In this document: in pieces, positions 45,174 to 53,965 of the stretch
Position numbering within the stretch: the stretch's first letter is position 1
Layout of the letters: every line of letters begins with the position of its first letter
Source of the DNA: Phytomonospora endophytica
GTDB taxonomy: Bacteria; Actinomycetota; Actinomycetes; Mycobacteriales; Micromonosporaceae
Assembly (NCBI RefSeq): GCF_014202425.1
Contig: NZ_JACHGT010000005.1
Span: 1 to 64,000 of the forward strand
DNA: 64,000 nt
Reading direction: 5' to 3'
Translations under genes and position numbers: made by a program
Notes under the pieces: generated by a model
The model's input: the letters and a program-made list of their open reading frames with translations, nothing else
What the model was told of the DNA's origin: nothing
Databases searched by the model: none

Positions 45174-45614
45174 CTAGACCTTCTGGGCGGTGGCGGGCGA
45201 CCGCCACCGCTCCTTCCGCCCGTCCAGCCAGTCCCGGCTCGACGGCAGCCACAGCACGATCAGCACGAACAGCGACAGCGGCGCGAACAGCAGCCAGATC
45301 TCGAAGGTCCGCGGCGACAGCACCGACGGCGGCACCGTCCCCGGGATCGCGCACAGGCTTCCCACCAGCTGCGCGACGGCCACCGCGACCACACCGCCGG
45401 GCCTGCCCGTGCGGTACATCCACATCGGGCCGGCGAAGCACGCGACGACCAGGATCAGCGCCGCCGCGCAGAAGGCGAGCGCGACCCGTCCCGCGTCGAT
45501 CTTCGTCAGCGCCACCCCGGCGGCACCGGCCATCGGCACCACCAGGAGCCGGCAGACGCGGGCGGCGGACGTGACCGTCCACGGGGGACGGGGCGCGGCC
45601 GGTAGATTCACCAC
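45174..45614 (-). CDS. small multi-spanning membrane protein
   Basis: A 146-aa protein with about four membrane helices (about 18-38, 42-62, 72-90 and 105-125) and a positively charged C-terminal tail. It has no recognised family motif. GTG 45614 is the annotated start; no strong Shine-Dalgarno is visible. Its stop almost touches the P450 stop (convergent, 1 bp apart), and it is divergent from the SDR gene. No function is assigned. Confidence 0.65.
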   Translation of the reverse strand: MVNLPAAPRPPWTVTSAARVCRLLVVPMAGAAGVALTKIDAGRVALAFCAAALILVVACFAGPMWMYRTGRPGGVVAVAVAQLVGSLCAIPGTVPPSVLSPRTFEIWLLFAPLSLFVLIVLWLPSSRDWLDGRKERWRSPATAQKV

Positions 45615-45657
45615 GGACCATCTGTACCATTTCGCGCGGCCGAAGGGACGTCATCAC

Positions 45658-46344
45658 GTGCCGACACACAGCGGGCCCGTCGCGGTCGTGACCGGGGCCA
45701 ACAGGGGGATCGGCCGTGAGGTCTGCCGTCAGCTGGCAGCCGAGGGCTACGAGGTGGTCCTGACCGCGCGCGACGGGGCCAAGGCGGAGAAGGCCGCCGC
45801 CGAGCTCGGCGTGCGGGGTTTCCCGCTCGACGTGACCGGCGATCCCGCCCCTCTCGCCGCTTACCTCGACCGCGCCTACGGCCGCCTCGACGTCCTGGTG
45901 AACAACGCCGCCGTCCTCTACGACACCTGGCAGCGCGCGATCACCGCCGACCTCGATGTCGTCCGCGAGGCCGCCGAGACGAACCTGTACGGGCCGTGGC
46001 GCCTGACGCAGGCCCTCCTGCCGCTCTTGCGTCGCAGCGCGCACCCGCGCGTGGTCAATGTCTCCAGCGAGAGCGGTTCGCTCGCGAGCATGGGCGGCGG
46101 CACACCCGCCTATGCGGTCACCAAGGCCGGGCTCAACGCGCTGACGCGGATGCTCGCCGCCGAGCTGCGCGGCGAAGGCGTCCTGGTCAACGCGGTCTGC
46201 CCCGGCTGGGTCGCCACCGACATGGGCGGCGCGGGCGGTCGCCCGGTCGCCGAAGGCGGCGCGAGCGTGCTGTGGGCGGTCCGGCTGCCCGACGACGGCC
46301 CCACCGGGGGCTTCTTCCGCGACGGACGGCCCGTGCCCTGGTGA
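45658..46344 (+). CDS. short-chain dehydrogenase/reductase
   Basis: The 228-aa classical SDR has the NAD(P)-binding TGANRGIG, NNAA (in VLVNNAAVLYD), catalytic Ser in NVSSESGS and YxxxK in AYAVTKAGL. The LDVTGD segment and PGWVATDMGG are also typical, similar to plant-type carbonyl reductase/salutaridine-reductase-like SDRs. It is probably NADPH-dependent, with substrate unknown. GTG 45658 is preceded by AAGGGA. It stands alone between the small membrane protein and serA. Confidence 0.93.
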   Translation: MPTHSGPVAVVTGANRGIGREVCRQLAAEGYEVVLTARDGAKAEKAAAELGVRGFPLDVTGDPAPLAAYLDRAYGRLDVLVNNAAVLYDTWQRAITADLDVVREAAETNLYGPWRLTQALLPLLRRSAHPRVVNVSSESGSLASMGGGTPAYAVTKAGLNALTRMLAAELRGEGVLVNAVCPGWVATDMGGAGGRPVAEGGASVLWAVRLPDDGPTGGFFRDGRPVPW

Positions 46345-46543
46345 GTCCCAGTCACTGGGATACAGGTTCCACCCAGGGGTATCAGGCGCACCCAAACCGC
46401 CCCATACCACCCGTGACCACCTCCACTGTGGAGATGTCCGGCGGGTTAACCCGTTCAGAGGCCTGTTACCAATGACCGTACGATGGGTTCGCGCAGCGTC
46501 GCGCCCCGTTTCTATTGCAGCGTCTATGGCCGCGAGGTACGCC

Positions 46544-48193
46544 GTGTCTAAAGCTCCCCTGACCCCTGATGCTCCCCGTGACGGTCGTCGCGTCGTCGTG
46601 ATCGCCGACCCGCTCGCCCACTCCGCGGTCGCGACCCTCACCGCCGAGTTCGACGTCCGCGACGTGGACGGCACCGACGTTCCCGCCCTGCACGCCGCCC
46701 TCGCCGACGCCGACGCCGTGATCGTGCGCAGCGCCACCCGGATCAACGCCGAGGCCCTGGCCGCCGCGCCGAAACTGACCGTCGTCGCGCGGGCCGGTGT
46801 CGGCCTCGACAACGTCGACGTCCCCGCCGCCACCGAGCGCGGTGTCATGGTCGTCAACGCGCCCACCTCCAACATCGTCTCGGCCGCCGAACAGGCCGTC
46901 ACGCTGCTGCTGGCCTCCGCGCGGCACACCGCCAACGCCAACGCCTCCCTGAAAAAGGGCGAGTGGAAGCGCTCGCGCTTCACCGGCGTCGAACTGGCCG
47001 GTAAGACCGTCGGCGTGGTCGGCCTCGGGCGCATCGGGCAGCTGTTCGCCGCGCGCATCGCCGCCTTCGACACCAAGGTCGTCGCCTACGACCCCTACGT
47101 GCAGCCCGCGCGCGCCGCTCAGATGGGCATCACGCTGCTCAGCCTCGACGAGCTCCTCGCCGTCTCCGACTTCATCTCCATCCACCTCCCAAAGACGCCC
47201 GAGACCGTCGGGCTGATCGGCAAGGAGGCCCTGGCCAAGGTCAAGCCCGGCGTGCGGATCATCAACGCCGCCCGCGGCGGTCTCCTCGACGAGCAGGCGC
47301 TCGCCGACGCGATCACCGAGGGCCGCGTCGCCGGTGCCGGCATCGACGTGTTCCACACCGAGCCCTGCACCGACTCGCCCCTGTTCGCGCTGGAGCAGGT
47401 CGTCGTCACCCCGCACCTGGGGGCCTCGACCGTCGAGGCGCAGGACAACGCCGGCCTCGACGTCGCCAAGAGCGTGCGCCTGGCCCTCAACGGCGAGTTC
47501 GTGCCCGACGCGGTCAACGTCCAGACCGGCGGCGTGGTCGCCGAGGAGGTCCGGCCGATGCTGCCGCTGGCCGAGCGCCTCGGCAAGGTCTTCACCGCCG
47601 TCTCCGGCGGTGCCGCCCAGTCGGTGACCGTCGAGGTCCGCGGTGAGGTCGTCGTCGCCGCCGACGTGAGCGTGCTGCAGCTGGCCGCCACCAAGGGCCT
47701 GTTCGCGGGTGTCGTCGACCAGGTCACCTACGTCAACGCGCCCCTCCTGGCCAAGGAGCGCGGTGTCGACGTCGGCCTGTTCACCAGCCCCGAGAGCGCC
47801 GAGTTCCACAGCCAGGTGACCGTGCGCGGCGCCCTGACCGACGGTCGCGCGACCTCGGTGTCGGGCACCATCACCGCCGGTCCGCGCGAGGTCCTCAAGC
47901 TCACCGAGATCGACGGTTTCGACGTCGACCTGGAGGCCGACGGCCCGCTGCTGTTCCTGCGTTACACCGACCGCCCCGGCGTCGTCGGCGTGCTCGGCGG
48001 CGCCCTGGGCGACGCCGGGATCAACATCGCCGCGATGCAGGTCGCCCGCCGCGTGGTCGGGGGAGAGGCGCTGATGGTCGTGGCCGTCGACGCCGACCTG
48101 CCCGCCGACCTGCTCGACCGGGTCGCCTCCGCCGTGGGCAGCACGCGCGCGGCGACGGTCACCCTGTCGGACGACTTAGGACGTCGCAAGTGA
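46544..48193 (+). CDS. serA: D-3-phosphoglycerate dehydrogenase
   Basis: SerA catalyses the first step of serine synthesis, 3-phosphoglycerate to 3-phosphohydroxypyruvate with NAD. The 549-aa form is the long actinobacterial type (as in M. tuberculosis) with an ASB domain and a C-terminal ACT domain (LLFLRYTDRPGVVGVLGGALGDAGINIAAMQVAR) for serine feedback. The Rossmann motif is VGVVGLGRIGQLF (about 158), with catalytic Arg in NAARGGLL, Glu in HTEP and His in TPHLGAS. GTG 46544 has GAGG 6 nt upstream; ATG 46526 would add six residues. It is a single-gene unit closed by a hairpin. Confidence 0.97.
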   Translation: MSKAPLTPDAPRDGRRVVVIADPLAHSAVATLTAEFDVRDVDGTDVPALHAALADADAVIVRSATRINAEALAAAPKLTVVARAGVGLDNVDVPAATERGVMVVNAPTSNIVSAAEQAVTLLLASARHTANANASLKKGEWKRSRFTGVELAGKTVGVVGLGRIGQLFAARIAAFDTKVVAYDPYVQPARAAQMGITLLSLDELLAVSDFISIHLPKTPETVGLIGKEALAKVKPGVRIINAARGGLLDEQALADAITEGRVAGAGIDVFHTEPCTDSPLFALEQVVVTPHLGASTVEAQDNAGLDVAKSVRLALNGEFVPDAVNVQTGGVVAEEVRPMLPLAERLGKVFTAVSGGAAQSVTVEVRGEVVVAADVSVLQLAATKGLFAGVVDQVTYVNAPLLAKERGVDVGLFTSPESAEFHSQVTVRGALTDGRATSVSGTITAGPREVLKLTEIDGFDVDLEADGPLLFLRYTDRPGVVGVLGGALGDAGINIAAMQVARRVVGGEALMVVAVDADLPADLLDRVASAVGSTRAATVTLSDDLGRRK

Positions 48194-48224
48194 GAACGGC
48201 CCCGGGTGTCCCGGGGCCGTTCTC
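48192..48224 (+). terminator. hairpin terminator overlapping the serA stop
   Basis: A perfect 15-bp stem (GAGAACGGCCCCGGG and complement) with loop TGT begins inside the TGA stop of serA and is followed by GTGTC. It also serves as terminator for the convergent small gene. Confidence 0.85.
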
Positions 48225-48227
48225 GTG

Positions 48228-48377
48228 TCAGGTGAGTTCGAGGGAGCCGTCGGGCTTGCGCTTGTAGACGATCGCACCGTCGTAGGCGGTCGCCTCGTCG
48301 ACGTCGACCGTCAGTTCGTGCGCCTCCTGCGGCGGCGTGGGAATCTCGGGCGGCGGATCTGCGGGAGCTTCGCTCAT
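48228..48377 (-). CDS. small hypothetical protein, 49 aa
   Basis: A 49-residue acidic, Pro-rich peptide that begins MSEAPADPPPEIPTPPQ and ends TAYDGAIVYKRKPDGSLELT. No cysteines, signal or membrane segment are present. The composition is normal for coding sequence and the frame ends right at the serA terminator. It may be one of the many short conserved actinobacterial proteins; no function is inferred. Confidence 0.5.
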   Translation of the reverse strand: MSEAPADPPPEIPTPPQEAHELTVDVDEATAYDGAIVYKRKPDGSLELT

Positions 48378-48450
48378 GGATCGACGATAGCCCCGGAAAG
48401 ATCCGTCCGCCGTCCCCGTTTCGTCGCACACGGGCCCTATGGTGCCGCGC

Positions 48451-48879
48451 ATGGGCATCCTCACCGAGTACTTCACCGTCGACGACGACGCCGTCACGCC
48501 CGAACTCATCGAGCACGGGCCGTACGGGCTTCTCCCCGAAGAGGACAAGCTCATCGCCAAGGGCATCGACCCCGTCGTCATGCTCGGGCAGCTCGGTGAG
48601 CAGCTGACCGGCGTGGACTTCCTGGAGATCGGCGGCTCCGACCGCTGTGGCGGGGGCCCGGAGCACAGCGTCGAGCGGCTCACCACCGCCATGCGCGACG
48701 CGCTCGCGGCCATCGACCCCGCCGACGTCCCGGCGGTCGCGGCGACCTGGGTGACGATTGAGGAGTTCGGTGGCGGCGTCAACGGCCCCGACATGGAGTG
48801 GTTCGTCACCGACCTCTCGGCGCTCGCCCGGAGGGCCGTCTCCTCCGGCCGCCACCTCTACTGCTGGTGGTCGCTGTAG
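48451..48879 (+). CDS. hypothetical protein, 142 aa
   Basis: This acidic 142-aa protein is not recognised by me. Features are a start ILTEYFTVDDDAV, a conserved-looking FLEIGGSDRCGG stretch and a C-terminus ending RHLYCWWSL. ATG 48451 is used; an upstream in-frame GTG at 48439 is possible. It lies alone between the small protein and recQ-like genes. It has no membrane segments, and no role is assigned. Confidence 0.65.
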   Translation: MGILTEYFTVDDDAVTPELIEHGPYGLLPEEDKLIAKGIDPVVMLGQLGEQLTGVDFLEIGGSDRCGGGPEHSVERLTTAMRDALAAIDPADVPAVAATWVTIEEFGGGVNGPDMEWFVTDLSALARRAVSSGRHLYCWWSL

Positions 48880-48956
48880 CGGTGGCATGCTGGACTTCAC
48901 CGCCCCGGGCGTCACGCTCCGCGAAAGTGTCGTAGCCAACTGCTATCAAGGACCGC

Positions 48957-51050
48957 ATGACTGACATCTCGCCGCAAAACGACCTCCGTACCCGCGCCGA
49001 AGCCCACCTGCGCGACCTCGCCGGGCCGAACGCCGTCCTCCGGCCCGACCAGTGGACCGCCATCGAGGCCCTGGTCGTGAAGCGAAAACGGGCGCTGGTG
49101 GTCCAGCGCACGGGATGGGGAAAGTCGGCGGTCTACTTCGTGGCGACCGCGCTGCTGCGCGCCGCCGGCGCCGGGCCGACGGTCATCATCTCGCCGCTGC
49201 TGGCCCTGATGCGCAACCAGATCGACGCCGCGGCCAAGGCGGGCGTGCACGCCGCCACCATCAACTCGTCCAATGTGGACGACTGGGACCGCGTCCGCGA
49301 CGACGTCGCCGCCGGTTCGGTCGACCTGCTCCTGGTCAGTCCCGAGCGGCTCAACAACCTGGAGTTCCGCGAGGCGATCCTGCCCGGGCTGGCCAAGGAC
49401 GCCGGTCTCATCGTCGTCGACGAGGCCCACTGCGTCTCCGACTGGGGCCACGACTTCCGGCCCGACTACCGCCGCATCCGCGACCTGCTCGACGGTCTGC
49501 CCGAGGACACCCCGGTCCTGGCCACCACCGCCACGGCCAACGCCCGCGTCTCGCACGACGTCGCCGAGCAACTCGGCTCCGACACCCTCGTCCTGCGCGG
49601 CACCCTCGAACGCGAGAGCCTGAGCCTGGCGGTCGTGCGCACGCCGGACGCGCCGACCCGCCTGGCCTGGCTGGCCGAGCGGCTGCGGGAGCTGCCCGGG
49701 TCGGGCATCGTCTACTCGCTCACCGTCGCCGGTGCCGAGCAGACCGCCGAGTACCTGCGCGAACAGGGCCACGAGGTCCGCGCCTACACCGGCAAGACCG
49801 ACGCCGACGAACGCCTCCTCGCCGAACGCGAGCTGCTCGACAACCGCGTCAAGGCGCTCGTGGCGACCTCGGCGCTGGGCATGGGCTTCGACAAACCCGA
49901 CCTCGGCTTCGTCGTCCACCTCGGGGCCCCGTCCTCGCCCGTGGCCTACTACCAGCAGGTCGGCCGCGCCGGGCGCGGTGTCGACCGCGCCGAGGTCATC
50001 CTCCTGCCGGGCAAGGAGGACACCGACATCTGGGCCTACTTCGCCTCGATGGCCTTCCCGCCCGAGCGGATCGTCACCTCGGCCCTGTCGCTGCTCACCG
50101 AGCCGATGTCGGTTCCGCAACTGGAGACCCACCTCGACCTGAGCCGCTCCCGCCTGGACATGATGCTCAAGGTCCTCGACGTCGACGGCGCCGTCCGGCG
50201 CCTCCCGCGCAGCAAGTGGGAGGCCACCGGCAACCCGTGGGTCTACGACGCCGAGCGCTACGCCCGCATCGCCGGTGAACGCCGTGCCGAGCAGGACGCC
50301 ATGCTCGCCTACCTCGACACCACCGAATGCCGCATGGCCTACCTGCGCGGCCAGCTCGACGACCCACAGGCCGCGCCCTGCGGCCGCTGCGACAACTGCA
50401 CCGGCACGCGCGTCGAGGCCGGTGTCAGCGAGGCCGCGGCGGAGGCCGCCCGTGGGCGCCTGTACAAGCCCGGCGCCGAGATCGCCCCCCGCCGCATGTG
50501 GCCCTCCGGGCTCGGCGAGCTGGGGCTCAGCGGGAAGATCAAGCCCGAGTCGCAGGCCGCGGAGGGGCGGGCCCTCGCGCCGAACCTCTACGTTGGCTGG
50601 GGCCAGCGGATCCGCTCGCTCGTCGAGCCCGACGCGCCCGACGGCGAACTGCCCGACGACGTCCTCGGCGCCCTCCTCGAACTCATCAAGGGCTGGGGGA
50701 TCGGCAGGCCCGGCGCGGTCGCGTCGATGGCCTCCGGCCGCAGACCCGAACTGCTCGCCTCGGCCGGCCGCCGCATCGCCGAGGTCGGCCGCGTTCCGTA
50801 CCTGGGTTCCCTGGCCTATCGCGCCGGTTCGCCGGGCAGCCAGTTCAACAGCGCCCGTCGCGTGTCGGCGGTCTGGGGGACGCTCACCGTGCCCGAAGAG
50901 CTGGCCGCGGCCCTGCCGGAGGTACGCGGAAGCGTGCTCCTGATCGACGACGTCGTGGACACCCGCTGGACGCTGACGGTCGCCGCGCGCCTGCTGCGCG
51001 AGGCCGGGGCCGAGGAGGTCGTGCCGCTGGCCCTGGCGCTGGCGGGGTAG
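48957..51050 (+). CDS. RecQ-family DNA helicase with C-terminal phosphoribosyltransferase-like domain
   Basis: A 697-aa helicase. Walker A is TGWGKSA (about 53), the DEAH box is VVDEAHCVSDWGHDFR (about 155), helicase C motifs are VATSALGMGFDKPD and QQVGRAGR, and the zinc cluster is C(...)PCGRCDNC (about 475), so it is of the RecQ type. The last 120 residues carry a PRTase-like motif VLLIDDVVDTRWTLTVAARLLREAGAEEV (about 660), as in ComF-like proteins. Helicase-PRTase fusions are known in actinobacteria, and the role of the second domain is unclear. ATG 48957 is the start; no partner gene is in the operon. Confidence 0.92.
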   Translation: MTDISPQNDLRTRAEAHLRDLAGPNAVLRPDQWTAIEALVVKRKRALVVQRTGWGKSAVYFVATALLRAAGAGPTVIISPLLALMRNQIDAAAKAGVHAATINSSNVDDWDRVRDDVAAGSVDLLLVSPERLNNLEFREAILPGLAKDAGLIVVDEAHCVSDWGHDFRPDYRRIRDLLDGLPEDTPVLATTATANARVSHDVAEQLGSDTLVLRGTLERESLSLAVVRTPDAPTRLAWLAERLRELPGSGIVYSLTVAGAEQTAEYLREQGHEVRAYTGKTDADERLLAERELLDNRVKALVATSALGMGFDKPDLGFVVHLGAPSSPVAYYQQVGRAGRGVDRAEVILLPGKEDTDIWAYFASMAFPPERIVTSALSLLTEPMSVPQLETHLDLSRSRLDMMLKVLDVDGAVRRLPRSKWEATGNPWVYDAERYARIAGERRAEQDAMLAYLDTTECRMAYLRGQLDDPQAAPCGRCDNCTGTRVEAGVSEAAAEAARGRLYKPGAEIAPRRMWPSGLGELGLSGKIKPESQAAEGRALAPNLYVGWGQRIRSLVEPDAPDGELPDDVLGALLELIKGWGIGRPGAVASMASGRRPELLASAGRRIAEVGRVPYLGSLAYRAGSPGSQFNSARRVSAVWGTLTVPEELAAALPEVRGSVLLIDDVVDTRWTLTVAARLLREAGAEEVVPLALALAG

Positions 51051-51060
51051 TCCGGCTCGC

Positions 51061-52296
51061 TCAGTCCGTTCGCGCCGACCAGGTCCGTGCCGCGCGCACC
51101 AGCGCGGCCACGCCGACCTGGAGCGTCGGCTCGATGACGGGCGCGAACAGCGGCGAGTGGTTCGAGGGCAGGCTCAAGGCGATCTTCTTCGCCGAGGCCA
51201 GGTCGGTCGCGCCCGCGAAGGCCTTCGGGTCGGCACCGCCCAGGAGCCAGTAGACGCACGGGACCCCGGCGGCGGTGGCGAAGAAGCCGACGTCCTCGCT
51301 GCCGGTGACCGGCCCGGGGTCGGCGACGGCTCCGGCACCGAACTCCTCGGTGAAACCGCGCCCGATCACCTCGACCGCGGCGGCGTCGTTGACCAGCATC
51401 GGGAAGGAGAGGGTCGGCTCGATCTCGGGTGGCCTCGGCGCCCCGGCGGCGGCCGCCTCGCCGTTGACGATGCGCTCGACGGCGCCCATGACGTGTGCGC
51501 GGACGTCGTCGTCGTAGGTCCGGATGTTCAGCAGCAGCACCGCGTCGTCGGGGATGACGTTGTCCTTCGTGCCCGCGTTGAGCGCACCGATGGTGAGCAC
51601 TGCGGTCTCGCCGCCGGGGACCTCACGGGACACCACGGTCTGGAGCCGCAGGACGGTCGCCGCCGCCATGACGACGGGGTCGACGCAGGCCTCGGGCCGT
51701 GAGCCGTGCCCGCCGCGGCCGTGCAGCACGACCCGCAGCGAGTCGGCCGCCGCGAAGGACGGGCCCGCCCGCAGGCCGATCATCCCGGCGGGCAGTGGCG
51801 AGACGTGCTGCCCGAGTACGACCTCGGGCCTGCCGAAGCGGTCGTGGAAGCCGTCGTCGAGCATCGCCCGCGCGCCGTCGCCGGTCTCCTCGGCGGGCTG
51901 GAAGACGAGCTGGAGGGTGCCGCGCCAGGTGGACGTGTCGGCGGCGAGCGCCTCGGCCGCGCCGAGCAGGCAGGTGACGTGGACGTCGTGTCCGCAGGCG
52001 TGCATGACGGGGACGTCGTTGCCGAGGTCGTCGGTGGCGCGGGCGGTGCTGGCGTAGGGCAGGCCCGTCTTCTCCTCGACGGGCAGGGCGTCCATGTCGG
52101 CGCGCAGGAGCATCGTCGGGCCGGGCCCGTTGCGCAGGACGGCGACGACGCCGGTGCCGCCGACGTTCTCGGTGACCGCGTAGCCGAAGGCCCGCAGGTA
52201 TCCGGCGGCCAGCGCGGCGGTGCGGGTCTCCTGTAGCGAGAGTTCGGGGTGCGCGTGCAGGTCACGGTAGGTTCCGGCGAGGTCGAGGGAGCCCAT
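51061..52296 (-). CDS. M20-family amidohydrolase (IAA-amino-acid hydrolase/hippurate hydrolase type)
   Basis: The 411-aa metallo-amidohydrolase. Metal-binding motifs are RADMDALPVEE (about 67), HACGHDVH (about 97), PAEETGDGAR (about 134) and the C-terminal GSEDVGFF, with RGGHGSRPE in the dimer domain. These enzymes cleave N-acylated amino acids or related amides in the cytosol. GGAGGG precedes ATG 52296. The stop is 10 bp from the recQ stop (convergent). The upstream intergenic region contains the long direct repeats. Confidence 0.93.
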   Translation of the reverse strand: MGSLDLAGTYRDLHAHPELSLQETRTAALAAGYLRAFGYAVTENVGGTGVVAVLRNGPGPTMLLRADMDALPVEEKTGLPYASTARATDDLGNDVPVMHACGHDVHVTCLLGAAEALAADTSTWRGTLQLVFQPAEETGDGARAMLDDGFHDRFGRPEVVLGQHVSPLPAGMIGLRAGPSFAAADSLRVVLHGRGGHGSRPEACVDPVVMAAATVLRLQTVVSREVPGGETAVLTIGALNAGTKDNVIPDDAVLLLNIRTYDDDVRAHVMGAVERIVNGEAAAAGAPRPPEIEPTLSFPMLVNDAAAVEVIGRGFTEEFGAGAVADPGPVTGSEDVGFFATAAGVPCVYWLLGGADPKAFAGATDLASAKKIALSLPSNHSPLFAPVIEPTLQVGVAALVRAARTWSARTD

Positions 52297-52392
52297 GGCG
52301 GCCCTCCGTTCTCGGTGTCGGCTGCGGTGACGCTAACACCGCGACACGGGCCCCAGGTGGCTTTCGCGGGTCAGGCCGTACCCGGGGGACGC

Positions 52393-52523
52393 GGCGCCGG
52401 CACGGACGCACCGGGCCGCCGTCCACGTCGCCGTGGCCGCCGATGGCGACGGCCGTCGGCGCGGTTGCGCCGGGGTCGCGTGGAGCGGGCGGCGACGCGG
52501 CCGGGTGATCGCCGGTGACGGCG
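52393..52523. repeat. 131-bp direct repeat, copy 1
   Basis: This 131-bp block starts GGCGCCGGCACGGACG and matches the block at 52624-52754 with only two mismatches that I can see. It lies in the 473-bp non-coding gap upstream of the M20 gene. The encoded frames are Arg-rich and not gene-like. Confidence 0.9.
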
Positions 52524-52557
52524 TTGGAGCCTCGCGGGCAGGGGGGCCGTGAGCTTC

Positions 52558-52589
52558 GGGCCGTCGTCGTCAGACCCGCGTTCGCGGGG
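52558..52589. repeat. 32-bp sub-repeat, copy 1
   Basis: It reads GGGCCGTCGTCGTCAGACCC then GCGTTCGCGGGG and recurs at 52758-52789 with two changes. Its inner CCCGCG/CGCGGG arms form a small hairpin. It is 34 bp after the first long repeat, whereas the second copy is 3 bp after its long repeat. Confidence 0.8.
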
Positions 52590-52623
52590 CTCCCGTACTT
52601 CTCTGGCGTGCCAACGAAACCGA

Positions 52624-52754
52624 GGCGCCGGTACGGACGCACCGGGCCGCCGTCCACGTCGCCGTGGCCGCCGATGGCGACGGCCGTCGGCGCGGTTGCG
52701 CCGGGGTCGCGTGGAGCGGGTGGCGACGCGGCCGGGTGATCGCCGGTGACGGCG
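52624..52754. repeat. 131-bp direct repeat, copy 2
   Basis: Second copy of the block at 52393, offset by 231 bp. It is followed almost at once by the second 32-bp sub-repeat (52758-52789), which overlaps the end of the downstream lipoprotein gene. Confidence 0.9.
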
Positions 52755-52757
52755 TAC

Positions 52758-52789
52758 GGGCCGTCGCCGTCAGACCCGCGTTCCCGGGG
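52758..52789. repeat. 32-bp sub-repeat, copy 2
   Basis: Matches 52558-52589 with two substitutions. It covers the last codons and the stop (52770-52772) of the minus-strand lipoprotein gene, so the tail of that gene derives from repeat sequence. Confidence 0.8.
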
Positions 52790-53306
52790 AGAGGATCCGT
52801 GGCGGGGTGTAGCCGTCGAAGTCCTTCCGGTCGCCGCAGCCGTGGACGCCGCCGTCGAGGCGGTTGGCGAGGACGACGACCCGCGCGGTGGCCGCCGGGT
52901 CGGCGGGCCGCAGGTCGCCTTCGGCGGTGGTCGCCGAGCCGTCGGCGGCGACCTCGGCGAAGACCTCGCCGCAGATCAGGACGACACGTTCGGCGTCGAT
53001 CGCGCAGACCTGGAGCGCGACGCCGTCGTCGACGACGTGGAACCCGGGGACCGGGGTGACGTCGACGGTGAGGAAGACGTGGTCGCCTTCGCCGGGCACC
53101 TGCGGGTGGGGCGCGGTGTGCCACTCGGTGACCTCGGCGGTGAGGTGCTGGTCGTCGCCGTCGCCGCGCATGACCGCCGTCCGGGTGTCGGCAGCGCCCG
53201 CGGGCGCGGGTTCGCAGGCGGCGTCGGTGCCGCAGCCTCCGAGCAGGACGACGGCGGCGCAGACGGTGACCACCGGCGGGAGAAGGCGGGGGAGGAGCGC
53301 GGTCAC
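52770..53306 (-). CDS. small secreted lipoprotein
   Basis: The 178-aa lipoprotein begins at GTG 53306 with a signal peptide (LLPRLLPPVVTVCAAVVLL) ending in the lipobox LGGC. The mature part has four further Cys residues and VTEWHTAPHPQV, VFLTVDVTPVPGFHVVDDG and VVVLANRLDGG stretches. No family is recognised. GTG overlaps the glyoxalase-like gene stop by four bases (GTGA), so it is translated with it. Its 3' end overlaps the 32-bp repeat, suggesting its C-terminus has changed recently. Confidence 0.75.
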   Translation of the reverse strand: MTALLPRLLPPVVTVCAAVVLLGGCGTDAACEPAPAGAADTRTAVMRGDGDDQHLTAEVTEWHTAPHPQVPGEGDHVFLTVDVTPVPGFHVVDDGVALQVCAIDAERVVLICGEVFAEVAADGSATTAEGDLRPADPAATARVVVLANRLDGGVHGCGDRKDFDGYTPPRILSPGTRV

Positions 53307-53707
53307 GCCGGTTCGAGACTCGTGCCCGCGACCAGTTCGGCCTCGAAGCCGTGCCGGTCGGCGATGTAGGCCGCGTAGTGCTCCGGGCCGCCGGCGTAGG
53401 GGTGGCGCTCGGGGTAGAGCAGCTCCCAGCCCTTCGCGGGGGCCTCCTCGACGAGACGGTCGACGGTCGCGGTGTCCTCGGCGTGGAAGGCGAGGTGGTT
53501 GAGGCCCGGCCGCAGCCGGTTGTGGCCGCAGTCGGTCATGGCGACCGAGCACTCCATCACGAGGTAGCTCTCGCCGAAGCGCCAGGAGCAGCCGCCTTTC
53601 CAGTCCTGGTAGGGCGACCAGCCCAGTTCGCCGAGGAGCCAGCCCCAGCTCTCGCGCGAGGCGGCGAGGTCGGGGACCCAGAGTTCAACGTGATGGAAAC
53701 CGCCCAT
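53303..53707 (-). CDS. VOC (glyoxalase/bleomycin-resistance) superfamily protein
   Basis: The 134-aa vicinal-oxygen-chelate protein has candidate metal-binding positions: His in GGFHHVELWV, Glu in YLVMECSVAM, His in LNHLAFHAED and Glu in GFEAELVAG. The pattern fits a metal-binding dioxygenase or glyoxalase-like enzyme, or an antibiotic-binding protein. AGGAG precedes ATG 53707. It overlaps the lipoprotein gene by 4 nt. The substrate is unknown. Confidence 0.85.
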   Translation of the reverse strand: MGGFHHVELWVPDLAASRESWGWLLGELGWSPYQDWKGGCSWRFGESYLVMECSVAMTDCGHNRLRPGLNHLAFHAEDTATVDRLVEEAPAKGWELLYPERHPYAGGPEHYAAYIADRHGFEAELVAGTSLEPA

Positions 53708-53965
53708 GTGGACTCCTACTCGCGGCGTCGGCCGAAACGTGCGAAACCTTACTCCGGCGATCATGGCCCTCGAAGCCCCGTGGGCGGGAGGGCGGATCAG
53801 TGACCTCGCCGCCATTTGAGGAAGCCGGACGGTCGGCCGGGAAACGGTGCCGACGGCCGACGGGTTCCGCTCGCCGTCGCGGTCGGCGATGCCGGTCGCC
53901 ACGTCGTGGGCCGTCGCGTTCCGGCCGCTCGCCGTGGCGGTCCGCCTTGGCGGGGCACCCGCCGG

